Below, piece after piece: positions 13,793-21,972 of a DNA stretch of 55,115 nucleotides; position 1 is the stretch's first letter; each line of letters opens with the position of its first letter. The position numbers and the translations under genes are program-made. This DNA comes from Enterorhabdus sp. P55 (GTDB taxonomy: Bacteria; Actinomycetota; Coriobacteriia; Coriobacteriales; Eggerthellaceae). The notes under the pieces are model-generated. The model was not told the DNA's origin. It saw nothing but the letters and a program-made list of their open reading frames with translations, and searched no databases. The stretch is taken from NCBI RefSeq assembly GCF_009911695.1, contig NZ_QWKK01000007.1, positions 1 to 55,115 of the forward strand, given 5' to 3'.

Positions 13793-16216
13793 TTATGCCT
13801 CCTTCACGATGGTCTGTTGCGGGTTGGGCGTGAGCTCGCCCTCGAACTTGCGGATGTCGCACCAGGAGTCCCAGTAGCAGTCCGTCGAGCCCGTGAGCGA
13901 GCTCATCGACTCCACATAGGGGTTGGGATGGTGCCCGGCGGCCAGCCAGTCGGCGAACCACTTGTCCTCGAGCGGGCCCTGGGAGTCCTGGCCGGCGCAC
14001 TGGTGGGTGATCTCGGCGTAGGTGCCCTCCTCGAACTGGCGGCGGCGCCAGCCGAACCACACGTGCACGGTGCCGTCGGGGACGCTCTCGTCGAGCACCA
14101 GGCGCGTGATGACGTGGCCGCGGTCGTTGAACACCTCCACAGTGTCGCCGTCAGCGAGCCCCAGGCGCGCGGCCTGGGCCGGGTTCAGGCGCGTGGCGGG
14201 CGTGCCACCGGAGAGCTTCACCGTGATGGGGTCGTCGGTGAAGCTGGACTGCATGAAGAAGCGCTGACGGCCCGTGAACAGCTGGTAGGGATAGGTGGCC
14301 GACTTGCCGATCTTGTTGGGCTCGAGCACCCGGGTCACCGCCATGTCCAGCTCGGCCAGCTTCTCGGCATAGATGATCTCCATGCGGCCGGTCTCGTTGT
14401 CCATGACCTCCTCGGGGTTGAGGTAGGGGGTGTACTTGGGCTCGGGCGGCGCGGCGGCGCGGATCATCTTCTCCTGCTTCAGGCGCTCGTAGGTGAGCGG
14501 GGGCTGCACGGCGGCGATGAGCGGGTAGGAGGACTGCAGGCGGATGTCGATGTACTCGGGGATGGACAGGGTGAAGTAGTCGCCCAGGCCCACCCGCTTG
14601 GCCAGCTCGCTGAACACCCACACCGGCTCGTGGCCGTCCACCTGCGGCTCGATGGCGGGCTCCTGGAGGATGATGTGGTTGTAGCAGGCGCCGGTGATGA
14701 GGTCCTCGCGCTCGAAGGACATGAGGTCGGGCAGCACGTAGTCGGCTATCTCGCCGGTGTCGGTGAGCCAGACGTCGTAGTCCACCACCAGTTCCATGTC
14801 GCGGACCACGTCCAGCCAGCGCTGGCGGTCGGGCTGCTGGTGCACCGGGTTGCCGCTGCAGACGATGAGCGCCTTGTAGGGGCTGTCGTCGGCCTCGGCG
14901 CGGGCGAACCACTCGGCCATGCGCACGGGCACCGACTTCACCCCTGCCACGCCGTCGGGGCAGCTGATGGGCAGGTCGTTGAACACGAGCGGCCAGCTCT
15001 GCAGCTGGAGCGCCTCGAAGACGCCGGAGCCGGGCTTGCCGAGCCGTCCGGTGAGGGCGCCGAGCAGCAGGAACTGGCGGTAGGTCTCGTTGGAGTTGCG
15101 GTAGCGCAGGCCGTAGCCGGAGAGGATGAAGGCGCTGTCGGCCTCCGCCCAGTCGCGGGCGAGCCGCTCGGCGTCCTCGGCGCTGATGCCGCACTTCTCG
15201 GCGGCCAGCTCGAAGGTGTAGGCCGCGGCGCCGTCCTTGAGCTTTTGGAGCGCGGTGGAGTAGCGGCGGCCGGCGAACTCGTAGGTGCCGAGCAGGGGGA
15301 TGTCGGCGCCCTCGGGGTAGGCGCCGCGCTTGGCCGCCACCGGGGCCGGGGCGCCCGCGGCGGCATCCCATACGTAGAAGGCCCCGCCGTCCTCGCTGCG
15401 GGCCAGCTGGCCGGTCTCGTCGTCCACCAGGTAGGCAGCGATGGTGCGGGCCAGCAGGTAGGCGTCGTCCTGCAGGTCGTTCTCGAGGAGGTAGTTCACC
15501 ATGGCCATGGCCAGGTAGCCGTCGGAGGCGGGCTTCATGGCCACGAACTCGTCGGCGAACCCGGCGGTGCCGTCGAAGATGAGGCCCAGATCGACGATGC
15601 GGGCGCCGGCCTCGCGGGCGCGCACGAGGTTCTGGGCGCAGCGCATCTGGTTCTCGATGGGGTTGCAGCCCCACACGTAGATGAGGTCGGTCCCCACCAT
15701 GATGCGCGGGTCGATGACGGTACGGGGGAACTCACTGCCGGCGTTGTAGAACTCGGCGTAGAAGGGGCCGTTGTCGAGGCCGATGGAGCCCAGGGGCACC
15801 GTGACGCCGAAGGTGTTGGCGAAGCGGAAGGGCATGAGGTTCTCGAAGCTGTACTGCGCGGGGACGCCGGCGCCCAGGTTCCACAGCACCACCGAGTCGG
15901 CGCCGTAGCGGTCGCGGATCGAGCAGAGCTTCTCGCCGATCTCGTCGAGGGCCTGGTCCCAGCTGATCTCCTCGAAGGTGCCGCTGCCGCGCTCGCCCAC
16001 GCGCTTGAGCGGGGCCTTCAGGCGCTTGGGGTCGTAGGGCTGGCGCCCGGCCAGGCACCCCTTCTGGCAGATGTGGCCGTCGGGCTCCTCGGGGGCCGAG
16101 TAGACGATGCGCTCCATGCGCTCGATCTTCCCGTCCTTCACGATGGTCTTGAGCGCGCAGTAGTCGTGGTCGCCCCATCCGGGGCAGGCCGTGTAGACGA
16201 ACGACTCCTCTGACAT
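13793..16216 (-). CDS. Molybdopterin oxidoreductase catalytic subunit 2
   Basis: 807 residues of the DMSO-reductase superfamily. The [4Fe-4S] ligands are Cys11, Cys20, Cys50 and Cys54 (x8, x29, x3). Mo-bisPGD domains follow, with GSIGLDNGPFYAEFY and VCSGNPVHQQPD in the cofactor-binding stretches, and a C-terminal dinucleotide-binding domain (LFTGRQRFFMQSSF). ATG 16216 follows GAGAGGAG. No Tat motif, so cytoplasmic. It is only distantly similar to the enzyme at 3934, so the substrates probably differ. The divergent double-MarR regulator is the likely control. The substrate is unknown; Eggerthellaceae use this type to reduce plant phenolics and other organic acceptors. Confidence 0.85.
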   Translation of the reverse strand: MSEESFVYTACPGWGDHDYCALKTIVKDGKIERMERIVYSAPEEPDGHICQKGCLAGRQPYDPKRLKAPLKRVGERGSGTFEEISWDQALDEIGEKLCSIRDRYGADSVVLWNLGAGVPAQYSFENLMPFRFANTFGVTVPLGSIGLDNGPFYAEFYNAGSEFPRTVIDPRIMVGTDLIYVWGCNPIENQMRCAQNLVRAREAGARIVDLGLIFDGTAGFADEFVAMKPASDGYLAMAMVNYLLENDLQDDAYLLARTIAAYLVDDETGQLARSEDGGAFYVWDAAAGAPAPVAAKRGAYPEGADIPLLGTYEFAGRRYSTALQKLKDGAAAYTFELAAEKCGISAEDAERLARDWAEADSAFILSGYGLRYRNSNETYRQFLLLGALTGRLGKPGSGVFEALQLQSWPLVFNDLPISCPDGVAGVKSVPVRMAEWFARAEADDSPYKALIVCSGNPVHQQPDRQRWLDVVRDMELVVDYDVWLTDTGEIADYVLPDLMSFEREDLITGACYNHIILQEPAIEPQVDGHEPVWVFSELAKRVGLGDYFTLSIPEYIDIRLQSSYPLIAAVQPPLTYERLKQEKMIRAAAPPEPKYTPYLNPEEVMDNETGRMEIIYAEKLAELDMAVTRVLEPNKIGKSATYPYQLFTGRQRFFMQSSFTDDPITVKLSGGTPATRLNPAQAARLGLADGDTVEVFNDRGHVITRLVLDESVPDGTVHVWFGWRRRQFEEGTYAEITHQCAGQDSQGPLEDKWFADWLAAGHHPNPYVESMSSLTGSTDCYWDSWCDIRKFEGELTPNPQQTIVKEA

Positions 16217-16323
16217 GTGCAACTCCTCTCGATAGGTAGGCTGCCGCGTCCTCGGGCTCGTCAGGCGCCGAGGGCACCGTCTTTTAGCATAGTCGCGCCC
16301 CCTTCCCCGTAAAGCATCCTTCG

Positions 16324-16362
16324 TTGACAATGTGACTAATTGATAATATTGTGATTGAAATA
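16324..16362. promoter_or_regulatory. AT-rich divergent promoter/operator region
   Basis: A sharply AT-rich island in GC-rich DNA between the Mo operon and the MarR gene. It contains TTGACA at 16324-16329 (plus strand) with TATTGT 17 bp on. Two direct ATTGTGA/AATGTGA words, and an imperfect palindrome around ATTGATAATAT, are plausible MarR sites controlling both directions. Confidence 0.5.
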
Positions 16363-16394
16363 ACTGGGTGAGAGCGGATCGCGAGGGGGAAGCG

Positions 16395-17330
16395 ATGGGA
16401 GCCAGGAGGCCAGATGCGCACCGGCGTCGGCTGGAGGATCGGTCGGATCCGGGGCACTTCGCCGCGCTGGAGGGGGAGTCGGACTACCTGACGGTGATGA
16501 ACCTGCTGTTCCGCTCCATCAGCCAGGTGCTCGCCGACCAGTGCGCGCTCACGACGCTGCAGTACCGCATGCTGCTGCGCCTCCTGGGGGCGAAGGGCCG
16601 CGTGCTGCGCACCACCGACCTGGCCGAGAACCTCCGCGTCTGCGCGAGCACCATATCGGCTGCGGTGCCCCGGCTGGTGGAGGAGCGCCTGGTGGCGCGC
16701 GTCGAGGATCCGGATGACATGCGCGTGGTGTTGTTGGTGCTCACCCCGGCCGGCGCAGACGAGATAGGCCGGGCCGACGGCCCCGTGGCCGCGTTTCTGC
16801 GCAGCTACTGGCGCAACCTCACCCCCGAGCAGCTCAAGGTGGCCCTCGACAGCTCTGCGAACGCGGCGGCGCTCCACCACGCCTCGCGCATCGAGAACGG
16901 GAGCTTCCGGCTGGATACCGCCTTCTTCGACGCGGTGATGATCTCGCGTACCCTCACCGCGGCCAAGCTCGCCGGCTTCGGCCTGAAGACCTCGCAGTTC
17001 CGCGTGTTGGCCGCCCTGCGCATCCTCGGGCCCGGCGCCACCGCGTCCCAGGTGGCGTCCTACCTGTTCCTGAGAAGCAGTGATGTGACCGCGCCCCTCA
17101 AGGCCCTCGAGGAGCGGGGCCTCGTCTCGAAGGAGCGCAACGCCGACAACCGCCGCACCAAGGCCCTGGCCCTCACTGACCAGGGCTATGAGCTGGTGGA
17201 GGAGCTGGCCCCCATCGTCTATGACGCGCTTTTGGAGACCTGCCGCAGCGACGAGGCCGCCGTGCAGCTGCACCTGCAGGCCGCCCGCGAGGTGGTGGCC
17301 CGCGAGCGCGGAGCCTCCGTCTTCGCCTAG
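16395..17330 (+). CDS. Regulator with two tandem MarR domains
   Basis: 311 residues. The first winged helix includes TDLAENLRVCASTISAAVPR and the wing VEDPDDMRVVLLVLT. The second includes ASQVASYLFLRSSDVTAPLK and the wing NADNRRTKALALT. MarR proteins normally have one such domain and dimerise; two in one chain would make an intramolecular pseudo-dimer. ATG 16395 is chosen for AGGGGGA upstream; a GTG at 16368 has no ribosome site. It is transcribed away from the molybdoenzyme operon across a short AT-rich operator-like region, so it probably regulates that operon and itself. The ligand is unknown. Confidence 0.85.
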   Translation: MGARRPDAHRRRLEDRSDPGHFAALEGESDYLTVMNLLFRSISQVLADQCALTTLQYRMLLRLLGAKGRVLRTTDLAENLRVCASTISAAVPRLVEERLVARVEDPDDMRVVLLVLTPAGADEIGRADGPVAAFLRSYWRNLTPEQLKVALDSSANAAALHHASRIENGSFRLDTAFFDAVMISRTLTAAKLAGFGLKTSQFRVLAALRILGPGATASQVASYLFLRSSDVTAPLKALEERGLVSKERNADNRRTKALALTDQGYELVEELAPIVYDALLETCRSDEAAVQLHLQAAREVVARERGASVFA

Positions 17331-17452
17331 CCGCCCTGGCCGTCCCGCGCGGGGCCGGCGCGCTAGGAAACAGTCGCGTATCCGTTGCCGGGCTCGCGCG
17401 CTCGAACCACTAGTCTGTCCTCAGTGCGATTGTGCTGAAGGAGACGCAGGTC

Positions 17453-17884
17453 ATGGCTAGGAAAGCTCGAATCATAGTAGTGGGGTGCAGCCCCTTCGGG
17501 GCGGCGGTGGCCCGGTCGCTGTCCGCCGCTGGATGCGACGTCACCGTGGTGGACATGCGCGAGGACGCCTTCGACCGGCTGGGCGACGACTTCGACGGCG
17601 AGACCGTCACCGGCGACGGGGGCAGCGCGCTCCTCTTGCGAGAGTGCGGCGCCGAGCGCGCCACGCACCTCGTGGCGGCCACGAACCGCGATACCGTCAA
17701 CCTGCTCGTGGCCGAGCTGGCCAGCGAGGTGCTCGGGGTGCGCCAGGTGCTGCCCGTCGTGGACGACAGCTCCCTGGCGGAGATCCTCGAGCAGCTGGGC
17801 ATCGACCCTATCTGCCCCCATCGCCTCTGCGAGGAGGAGTTCTTCCGGATCACTGGCCTGCCGCGGGCGGAGGAGGAGCGATGA
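17453..17884 (+). CDS. TrkA-N (RCK) protein 1 of potassium uptake operon
   Basis: 143 residues, a single Rossmann RCK-N domain (IIVVGCSPFGAAVARSLSAA, then VVDM with the ribose-binding Asp). Such proteins bind NAD(H)/ATP and gate TrkH channels. Standard TrkA has two N+C units; this protein has one N domain and no RCK-C. ATG 17453 has AAGGAG 10 nt upstream. Its stop overlaps the next start (ATGA at 17881), so the two TrkA-N proteins are made together and may form a heteromeric gating ring. Confidence 0.85.
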   Translation: MARKARIIVVGCSPFGAAVARSLSAAGCDVTVVDMREDAFDRLGDDFDGETVTGDGGSALLLRECGAERATHLVAATNRDTVNLLVAELASEVLGVRQVLPVVDDSSLAEILEQLGIDPICPHRLCEEEFFRITGLPRAEEER

Positions 17885-18393
17885 GGGCCGTCATCGTCGG
17901 CGGGCGCTCCCGTGCCGACTTCCTCATGGGCGCCCTGGCCGACCTGGCCGACGAGATCGTGGCCATCAACAGCGATCGCAGCTTCTGCGAGTACCTGTCG
18001 AGCCGTCATGACAACGAGGTGGTCTGGGGCGATGGCACGAGCCGGCCGGTTTTGGAGGACGCCGGCGTCGCGGGGTTCGACGTGGTGGTGGCCCTTACCA
18101 GCTGCGACGCCGACAACCTGGCCATCTGCCAGGTGGCCAGGCGGTTCCTGGGAATCCGGCGTCAGCTGTGCATCGTGGCGAATCCGGAGAACGTGCGGGT
18201 GTTCCGCCAGCTGGGCGTGACGGCCGCCATCAGCGGCACCGCCACGCTCGCCCAGGGCATCCGCGACGCGCTGGTCGAGGCGGCTGGCGACGGCACGCCC
18301 GGCATCTCCGGCGACGGCGGGCCCCGCACCGACCTCGGCGAGGGCCGGGCGCTGCTCGGCTCGTGGCATCTGCTTGGGAGAGACCGGGCGTGA
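17881..18393 (+). CDS. TrkA-N (RCK) protein 2, degenerate nucleotide site
   Basis: 170 residues with the RCK-N fold (AVIVGGRSRADFLMGALADL...VVWGDGTSRPVLEDAGV...DVVVALTSCDADN). The glycine-rich loop is GGRSRA in place of GxGxxG, and the acidic residue that binds ribose is Asn (AINSDR). Nucleotide binding may therefore be weak or altered, with this subunit acting as a partner to the first. The last 30 residues are Gly-rich and unstructured. It is coupled by a 4-bp overlap to the upstream gene and overlaps the TrkH start. Confidence 0.8.
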   Translation: MRAVIVGGRSRADFLMGALADLADEIVAINSDRSFCEYLSSRHDNEVVWGDGTSRPVLEDAGVAGFDVVVALTSCDADNLAICQVARRFLGIRRQLCIVANPENVRVFRQLGVTAAISGTATLAQGIRDALVEAAGDGTPGISGDGGPRTDLGEGRALLGSWHLLGRDRA

Positions 18394-19934
18394 CGGCCAT
18401 GGCGGCTCGCACTCCCGCTGATTATCCCGCGTCCCTGCCCCTCGGCCTTCCCTCGGGCGGAGGGTCGCGCGCCCTCTCGCCGGTGGCTCGCTACGTCGGC
18501 ACGGCCTTGCTGTTCATCGGCCTGGCCGGCTTCGCGCCTCTGGCCGTCCTGTGGCTTTACCCTGACGAGGCGTCTCTGGCGCCCTGCTTCATCTTCCCGA
18601 GCCTCGCTGCCATGGCTCTGGGATACCTCCTGCGCTTCGCCAGCTCCCTGCCGGGGCGCGCCCTTCCGCTCTCCCGGCGTCAGGCAGCGGTCTGCACGCT
18701 GCTGATCTGGGCGCTCGCGGTGGTGGCCTACGCCGCGCCCTTCGTGGCGGCTGGTCTGCTCACCCCCGTCCAGGCCCTCTTCGAGGCCACGAGCGGGCTC
18801 ACCACCACCGGCCTGAGCGTGGTGGACGTGGCGACGTGCCCAGCCATGTTCCTGTTTCACCGCAGCCTCATCTGCTACCTCGGCGGCGTCGGGCTGGTGC
18901 TCGTCCTCACCTGCGTGGTCACGCGGACGGGCGGTCTGGGCGTTTACAACGCCGAGGGCCACACCGACCGGCTCCTGCCGAGCTCGGCGAAGACCGCCCG
19001 GCTCATCCTGCTCATCTACACCGGCCTCATCGCCGTGGGCGCCGTGGCCTACGTCGTCGCGGGCATGGCGCCCTTCGATGCCGTCAACATCTCCATGTGC
19101 GCGGTATCCACGGCTGGGTTCGCCACCCATCCTGAGAGCCTCGCCTTCTGGCAGAGTCCCGCCATCGAGCTTATCACCATCGTCCTCATGCTAGCTGGCG
19201 GCATGAACTTCCTTCTGCTGTTTCTGCTGATCAGGGGTAAGGTCAAGGCGTTTCTCACCCATATCGAGACGCCGCTGTACTTCGGCGTCATCGTTGTGTT
19301 CTCCCTGGCGGTGGCCGCGCTGTTCGGGGCTCGGGGCATCAGCGACGGGCCGGTCGACGCCCTGCGCGACGGGCTGTTCCAGGTGGTGTCGGTGCTTACC
19401 TCCACGGGGTTTCAGACGGTGTCCTCCTTCGCCGCCATGGGGCCGGCGCTGCTGTTTCTGTTCCTGCTCCTGATGTTCAGCGGCGCCGAGGCGCGGTCCA
19501 CCTCGGGCGGCATCAAGATCTACCGCGTCGCCGTTGCCGCCTTGGGGCTGGGGCAGACGCTTCGCAGCCGCTATGGGAGCAGACGACACATCACCAGCGT
19601 CAAGATCAACCGCTTCGGCAAGCGAACGGCGCTCACTGCCGAGGACGTGTCCGAGGCCCAGGCCTTCGTGGCCCTCTACCTGCTGGTGTTCATGGCGGGG
19701 ACGTTCTCGTTCATCCTCTGCGGCGCCACGTTGCAGGAGGCGGCGTTCGACTTCGCGTCCTGCCTGGGCAACACGGGGGTGGGGACGGGGTTTCTCGGGC
19801 CGGAGTCGGGGCCCGTGCCGCTCGTCATCGGAGCGGTGGGCATGCTGCTGGGGCGCTTGGAGATCATCCCCCTGTTCATGGGGGCGGGCGCCCTGCTGTC
19901 GTTTCTCCTAGGAGGTGTTCGCCATGGGCGATAG
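18390..19934 (+). CDS. trkH: TrkH-family potassium uptake membrane subunit
   Basis: 514 residues of the Trk/Ktr superfamily. All four selectivity P-loops are readable: SGLTTTGLS, AVSTAGF, VLTSTGFQT and LGNTGVGTG. Around ten membrane helices fit the MPM repeat fold. GTG 18390 (overlapping the previous stop as GTGA) is preferred because GGGAG is 9 nt upstream; ATG 18399 is the alternative. It imports potassium, gated by the two TrkA-N proteins encoded just upstream. The downstream sensor gene overlaps its end by 11 bp. Confidence 0.92.
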   Translation: MTAMAARTPADYPASLPLGLPSGGGSRALSPVARYVGTALLFIGLAGFAPLAVLWLYPDEASLAPCFIFPSLAAMALGYLLRFASSLPGRALPLSRRQAAVCTLLIWALAVVAYAAPFVAAGLLTPVQALFEATSGLTTTGLSVVDVATCPAMFLFHRSLICYLGGVGLVLVLTCVVTRTGGLGVYNAEGHTDRLLPSSAKTARLILLIYTGLIAVGAVAYVVAGMAPFDAVNISMCAVSTAGFATHPESLAFWQSPAIELITIVLMLAGGMNFLLLFLLIRGKVKAFLTHIETPLYFGVIVVFSLAVAALFGARGISDGPVDALRDGLFQVVSVLTSTGFQTVSSFAAMGPALLFLFLLLMFSGAEARSTSGGIKIYRVAVAALGLGQTLRSRYGSRRHITSVKINRFGKRTALTAEDVSEAQAFVALYLLVFMAGTFSFILCGATLQEAAFDFASCLGNTGVGTGFLGPESGPVPLVIGAVGMLLGRLEIIPLFMGAGALLSFLLGGVRHGR

Positions 19935-20721
19935 CGCGCAGCTGCGGATGCGGCGGGGCTGGCGGTGCCGGGGTCGGCTTCTGGTCCGTGACGTCAGCAT
20001 CATCGTGCTGCTCTACGGTGCGGGGATGGCGGCGGTGTGGGGGTTCTCCCTCATGGCCGTCAGCCCCCTGGCGGTGTTTCCCGTGTTTGTCCTGGGGATT
20101 CTCATCGCCAGCCTGGAATCCGACTCCGGGGTGTGGGGCGCAGCGCTGGGGCTGGGCTACCTGGTGTCCTACGACTACCTGTTCACCGAGCCGCTCTACC
20201 ATCTGAAGGTGTTCAACCACACCGATGTCGTGGCGCTCGTCATCTTTCTGGTGGTGGCGCTCATCATGGGCGTGGTCACCCATCGCATGCGGCACCAGGT
20301 GTCCGCTGCCGAGCGGACTGCCGTCGCGTTGCGCCGGGTCAATCGGCTCGGGGCCGAGCTGGTGGACAGCGTCACCGCCGAGGAGGCGTGTCAGGCGGCC
20401 CAGGAGTTCCTCGCGGCGTCTCTGGGGCGCCCGGTGGAGATAATCCTGGGCGCGCCCGATCCTGAGCGCGGTGAGGCCGCCCTCGACTGCTACGAGCAGC
20501 ACTGCCCCACGGGCTGCGGCGAGCTGGGCTATCGGGGCGGGACGGAGAAGTTCCTGCCCTTCGGCATGCGGGGGCGCTCCTTGGGCGTGGTGGCCATCGA
20601 CTGCTCCCGGGCCGACCTGGACCAGGCAGACCTCTCGCTCATCTCCTTCGTGCTGGCGCAGACTCAGCTGGCCGTAGAGCGCAACCGCGGCGTGGCGGGG
20701 CCGGAAGAGGCGGGGGCGTAG
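19924..20721 (+). CDS. KdpD-like DUF4118/GAF sensor lacking a kinase
   Basis: 265 residues. Four membrane helices (about 25-115) match the DUF4118 region of KdpD, including SYDYLFTEPLYHLKVF. A short coiled segment and a GAF-like domain (about 150-255) follow. KdpD would continue with a histidine kinase; here the protein ends. AGGAGG is 8 nt before ATG 19924. Its place as last gene of the Trk operon, overlapping trkH, suggests it senses potassium or turgor and modulates the transporter directly or through an unlinked partner. That role is inference. Confidence 0.8.
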   Translation: MGDSAQLRMRRGWRCRGRLLVRDVSIIVLLYGAGMAAVWGFSLMAVSPLAVFPVFVLGILIASLESDSGVWGAALGLGYLVSYDYLFTEPLYHLKVFNHTDVVALVIFLVVALIMGVVTHRMRHQVSAAERTAVALRRVNRLGAELVDSVTAEEACQAAQEFLAASLGRPVEIILGAPDPERGEAALDCYEQHCPTGCGELGYRGGTEKFLPFGMRGRSLGVVAIDCSRADLDQADLSLISFVLAQTQLAVERNRGVAGPEEAGA

Positions 20722-20752
20722 CGTCCTATTGGTGCCGTGCCGCTGCGGTGCA

Positions 20753-20781
20753 TTGCGGGCGTGCTGGCGTTGCCCTATGAT
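20753..20781 (+). promoter_or_regulatory. Promoter of CxCxxC protein gene, copy 2
   Basis: TTGCGG (20753-20758), 17-bp spacer, TATGAT (20776-20781), 37 bp before the start codon. Box sequences and spacer match those at 11692-11720. Confidence 0.75.
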
Positions 20782-20817
20782 GCTCGCGTAAGTCACGAGC
20801 CGTCTGAGGAGGCATCC

Positions 20818-21183
20818 ATGGAGAAGGAGACGATGGACTACGTCGCGGAGCGCGTCGCGATCCTTTCGGAGTCGGGGGCGAGCACGCAGGTGACCAAGGA
20901 CGCGGCGCTCGCGTGGCAGCAGGCCGTGGCGGAGGGGGGAGAGGCCGTTGCCGACGAGGCGACCGAGCAGCTCCTCGACGTCCTAGAGGGGCGTCCCACC
21001 ACCATCGACGGCGTCATCGCCTTTGCCGAGGGCCCCGCGAAGGAGGTATTCGGCGAGGAGACGGCCGCCCAGATCCTGGCGGCGCAGCGGCAGCGCAAGG
21101 AGCAGGGCGCCAAGTGGTGCGACTGCGACGCCTGCACCGCCGCCACCGAGGTGCTCGCCAAGTTCGGGCGCGTCGAGCTGTAG
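20818..21183 (+). CDS. Small conserved CxCxxC protein, paralogue 2
   Basis: 121 residues, the same length as the paralogue at 11760. The blocks GASTQVTKDAALAW, LLDVLEGRPTTIDGVIAFAE and GAKWCDCDACTAATE are shared without change. Differences are mostly in the helical linkers (for example QQAVAEGGEAVADE). GAGGAGGCATCC precedes the ATG. It has its own promoter and a strong terminator, so it is monocistronic. Function unknown; the invariant C-x-C-x2-C suggests metal or redox chemistry. Confidence 0.8.
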   Translation: MEKETMDYVAERVAILSESGASTQVTKDAALAWQQAVAEGGEAVADEATEQLLDVLEGRPTTIDGVIAFAEGPAKEVFGEETAAQILAAQRQRKEQGAKWCDCDACTAATEVLAKFGRVEL

Positions 21184-21198
21184 CCGTAGCCCAGCGCA

Positions 21199-21239
21199 GC
21201 ACGAGGGCCCCGCGCCGTGACGGCGCGGGGCCCTCGTGC
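21199..21239 (+). terminator. 19-bp stem terminator
   Basis: A perfect GC-rich stem (21199-21217 with 21221-21239, 3-nt loop), 16 bp after the CxCxxC stop. No clear T-run follows, so it may act bidirectionally with the convergent pseudogene. Confidence 0.65.
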
Positions 21240-21289
21240 GTGTGGGGGCGCCCCTGGGACGGCTAGTGCGTGGGGGGCGGGTGATGTCC

Positions 21290-21568
21290 CTAGCGTTCGC
21301 CTGCGGGCGGCAGCGTGTCGGCGCCGTAGAGGCGGATGGGCGCGCCGCCGTCGTCGCGGACGTCGCTCGGGTACTCCCAGCCGCAGTGCTCGTAGAAGCG
21401 GTCGTGGTCGGTCACCAGGTAGAGGCGATCCAGCCCGTGGCGCGCCGCCTCGATGCTCTCGCGGTAGGCCTCGGCGGGGATGCCCCATTTCGAGGAGAGC
21501 CACGTTGCCGCCCGGCTGGCAGCCTCGGGATGCTCGGCGAGGGAGAAGACGGTCGCAGCGGGGGTCAC
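21290..21568 (-). pseudogene. GNAT acetyltransferase with central deletion
   Basis: An open frame of 92 residues from GTG 21568 (GAGGAGGATCC upstream). The N-terminal part (AATWLSSKWGIPAEAYRESI) and C-terminal part (DRLYLVTDHDRFYEHCGWEY) are both clear pieces of a GNAT N-acetyltransferase. They are joined at EAARHGLDR with about 75-80 residues missing, including the acetyl-CoA loop (Q/RxxGxG/A). The frame is kept, but the product cannot bind acetyl-CoA normally. It is a decayed gene or, less likely, a trimmed protein with a new role. Confidence 0.7.
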
Positions 21569-21668
21569 GGATCCTCCTCGGTCGCGGTTCACTCGGTGAT
21601 GAGGATGCCACGTTCGCAGCAACGCTCGGAATCGCGCGGAGGGCCGCTCGCGAGAGCGCGCTCCCGGC

Positions 21669-21841
21669 CAAATTGGCCAAAAAAGACGACCTGACGACGA
21701 AGTCTCGGCGACGCGAAGGCCTACGCTCAGTAAAAGCCCAGGTCGCAGAAGCCAGACGGTCAGATGGCGCGCGCAAAGGGCCCCAAAGAGAGCGTTTCGA
21801 GCGACGAATCTGTCGTCAGGTCGTCTTTTTTGGCCAACTTG
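21669..21841. repeat. 170-bp inverted-repeat element, copy 3
   Basis: Arms 21669-21699 and 21811-21841 match as inverted repeats at 29 of 31 positions, with GGCCAAAAAAGACGACCTGA and CGAC. The interior has AAAAGCCCAGGTCGC (about 21732-21746), the same orientation as copy 2. The arm sequence differs from copies 1 and 2 mainly between the GGCCAAAA and TGACGAC cores, with compensating changes in both arms. This indicates selection for pairing or copying as a hairpin. Confidence 0.85.
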
Positions 21842-21925
21842 CACGCCGATTCTGCACGCGGCCCTGCGAATGCGCCCCTGCGACCCGCACCGCCTTCCCG
21901 AAATGTTGCACAACAGATTTTCTCC

Positions 21926-21936
21926 GGGGGGGGGGG
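21926..21936 (+). promoter_or_regulatory. G11 homopolymer upstream of lipoprotein
   Basis: Eleven consecutive G in the 5' region of the lipoprotein gene. Such tracts slip during replication and often switch transcription or translation on and off. Any promoter around it (possible -35 near 21918 and -10 near 21938) would change spacing with tract length. Confidence 0.4.
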
Positions 21937-21972
21937 CAATTAAGTGCGGGAACCTCACAGAAAGGAGACGAT

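Larger units (their letters stand above)
21569..21972. other. Intergenic region with hairpin element and poly-G tract
   Basis: No gene seen. It contains copy 3 of the 170-bp element (21669-21841) and a run of eleven G (21926-21936) 36 bp before the lipoprotein start codon. Confidence 0.6.

Noticed and set aside
13619-16213. Open frame of over 860 codons antisense to the second molybdoenzyme gene
   Set aside because: Same high-GC shadow effect; the minus-strand frame has complete cofactor motifs and a good start.
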